Part shown: in pieces, positions 63,617-64,000 of the stretch
Position numbering within the stretch: position 1 is the stretch's first letter
Layout of the letters: every line of letters starts with the position of its first letter
From: Pimelobacter simplex
Lineage (GTDB): Bacteria > Actinomycetota > Actinomycetes > Propionibacteriales > Nocardioidaceae
Direction: 5' to 3'
Length of the DNA: 64,000 nucleotides
Assembly: GCF_024662235.1 (NCBI RefSeq)
Contig: NZ_CP096276.1
Coordinates: 3,906,001 to 3,970,000, forward strand
The notes under the pieces: generated by a model
What the model was told of the DNA's origin: nothing
The model's input: the letters and a program-made list of their open reading frames with translations, nothing else
The model's database searches: none
Translations under genes and position numbers: made by a program

Positions 63617-64000
63617 CCGGCGGCCTGACCGGCCCCGCGCACGGCCCGGTCCTCGTCACCGGCGGCACCGGCTTCGTCGGGCGCCGCCTGGTGCGCGCGC
63701 TCGCCGCCCAGGAGGCGGGCGTCCGGGTGATGACGCGCCACCCCGACCGGTACGACGGCCACGGCACCCCCGTCTTCGGCGACGTGTCCGACCCGGACTC
63801 GCTCGACGCCGCGCTGGAGGGCTGCCGCGCGGCGTACTACCTGGTGCACGCGCTCGGGCACGCGGACTTCGCGGCCCGGGACGCCGCGGCGGCTACCGCC
63901 TTCGGCGAGCGGGCGGGCGCGGCCGGGCTGGCCCAGCTCGTCTACCTCGGCGGCCTGGGCGACGACCACGACGACCTGTCCGCGCACCTGCGCAGCCGGC
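63613..64000 (+). CDS. NAD(P)H-binding SDR, N-terminal part (runs off the right edge)
   Basis: 129 codons visible. VLVTGGTGFVGRRLVRAL is the Rossmann loop; RHPDRYDGHGTPVFGDVSDP, AYYLVHALG and QLVYLGGLGDD fit NAD(P)H-binding proteins of the atypical SDR/DUF2867 type, often found with DICT regulators, photolyases and carotenoid genes. The GTG start is coupled to the sigma-like gene. The end lies outside the window. Confidence 0.78.
   Translation, partial: MTGGLTGPAHGPVLVTGGTGFVGRRLVRALAAQEAGVRVMTRHPDRYDGHGTPVFGDVSDPDSLDAALEGCRAAYYLVHALGHADFAARDAAAATAFGERAGAAGLAQLVYLGGLGDDHDDLSAHLRSR

Noticed and set aside
1-64000. tRNA, rRNA, transposases, integrases, phage genes
   Set aside because: None recognised on either strand; no cloverleaf or recombinase motifs seen in the intergenic regions.

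Overview
The window is GC-rich DNA from an actinobacterium, most likely a Nocardioides-like member of the Propionibacteriales. The evidence is a mycothiol synthase gene (mshD), the orphan nitrogen regulator glnR, PHO boxes built from GTTCACC units 11 bp apart, heavy use of GTG/TTG starts, and at least 19 genes whose start codon lies 6-8 nt after a TANNNT-like -10 box, as in leaderless mRNAs. No tRNA, rRNA, transposase, integrase or CRISPR array was seen.

Left block, about 0.2-30.3 kb: an exopolysaccharide or glycan locus. It holds a Wzz/BY-kinase chain-length regulator, a DUF4012 membrane protein, an initiating sugar-phosphate transferase, five glycosyltransferases, a Wzx-type flippase and a Wzy-type polymerase/ligase. 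Nucleotide-sugar enzymes are Gmd, a Gmd-like paralogue and a GDP-mannose 3,5-epimerase. Decoration enzymes are numerous: seven predicted methyltransferases, a zinc-ribbon sulfotransferase, a hexapeptide acyltransferase and two SGNH-like proteins. Inside it sits a small acyl cassette (acyl carrier protein, FabG-like reductase, HHxxxDG acyltransferase, AMP-forming ligase) that may build and attach its own acyl group. A 118-bp near-perfect palindrome lies beside the end of the initiating transferase gene.

Middle block, about 30.3-49 kb: conserved chromosomal core. It carries moaD/thiS, glnR, an FMN glutamate-synthase-like gene, mshD, and a pair of unusual membrane genes (a 1389-residue Pro-Glu/coiled-coil protein and a 206-residue partner with the same C-terminal module). 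These are followed by a phosphate island: ppk, a PhoU-like (DUF47) gene with pit, and pstSCAB with a degenerate response-regulator gene. PHO boxes stand before ppk, before the DUF47-pit pair and before pstS, so the island reads as a PhoP regulon.

Right block, about 49-64 kb: secreted and accessory functions. These are a 1361-residue beta-helix protein with a PDZ-like segment, a secreted protein made of two tandem repeats, a MutT1-like NUDIX-phosphatase back to back with a membrane-anchored protein, a 49-residue small protein and a cold-shock protein. A three-gene oxidation cassette (alcohol dehydrogenase-type SDR, Baeyer-Villiger-type monooxygenase, esterase) follows. The window ends in a MerR-DICT regulator, a sigma-region-2-only protein and a truncated NAD(P)-binding protein, an arrangement resembling light- or stress-induced clusters. 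The left edge cuts a NicO-type metal transporter gene.
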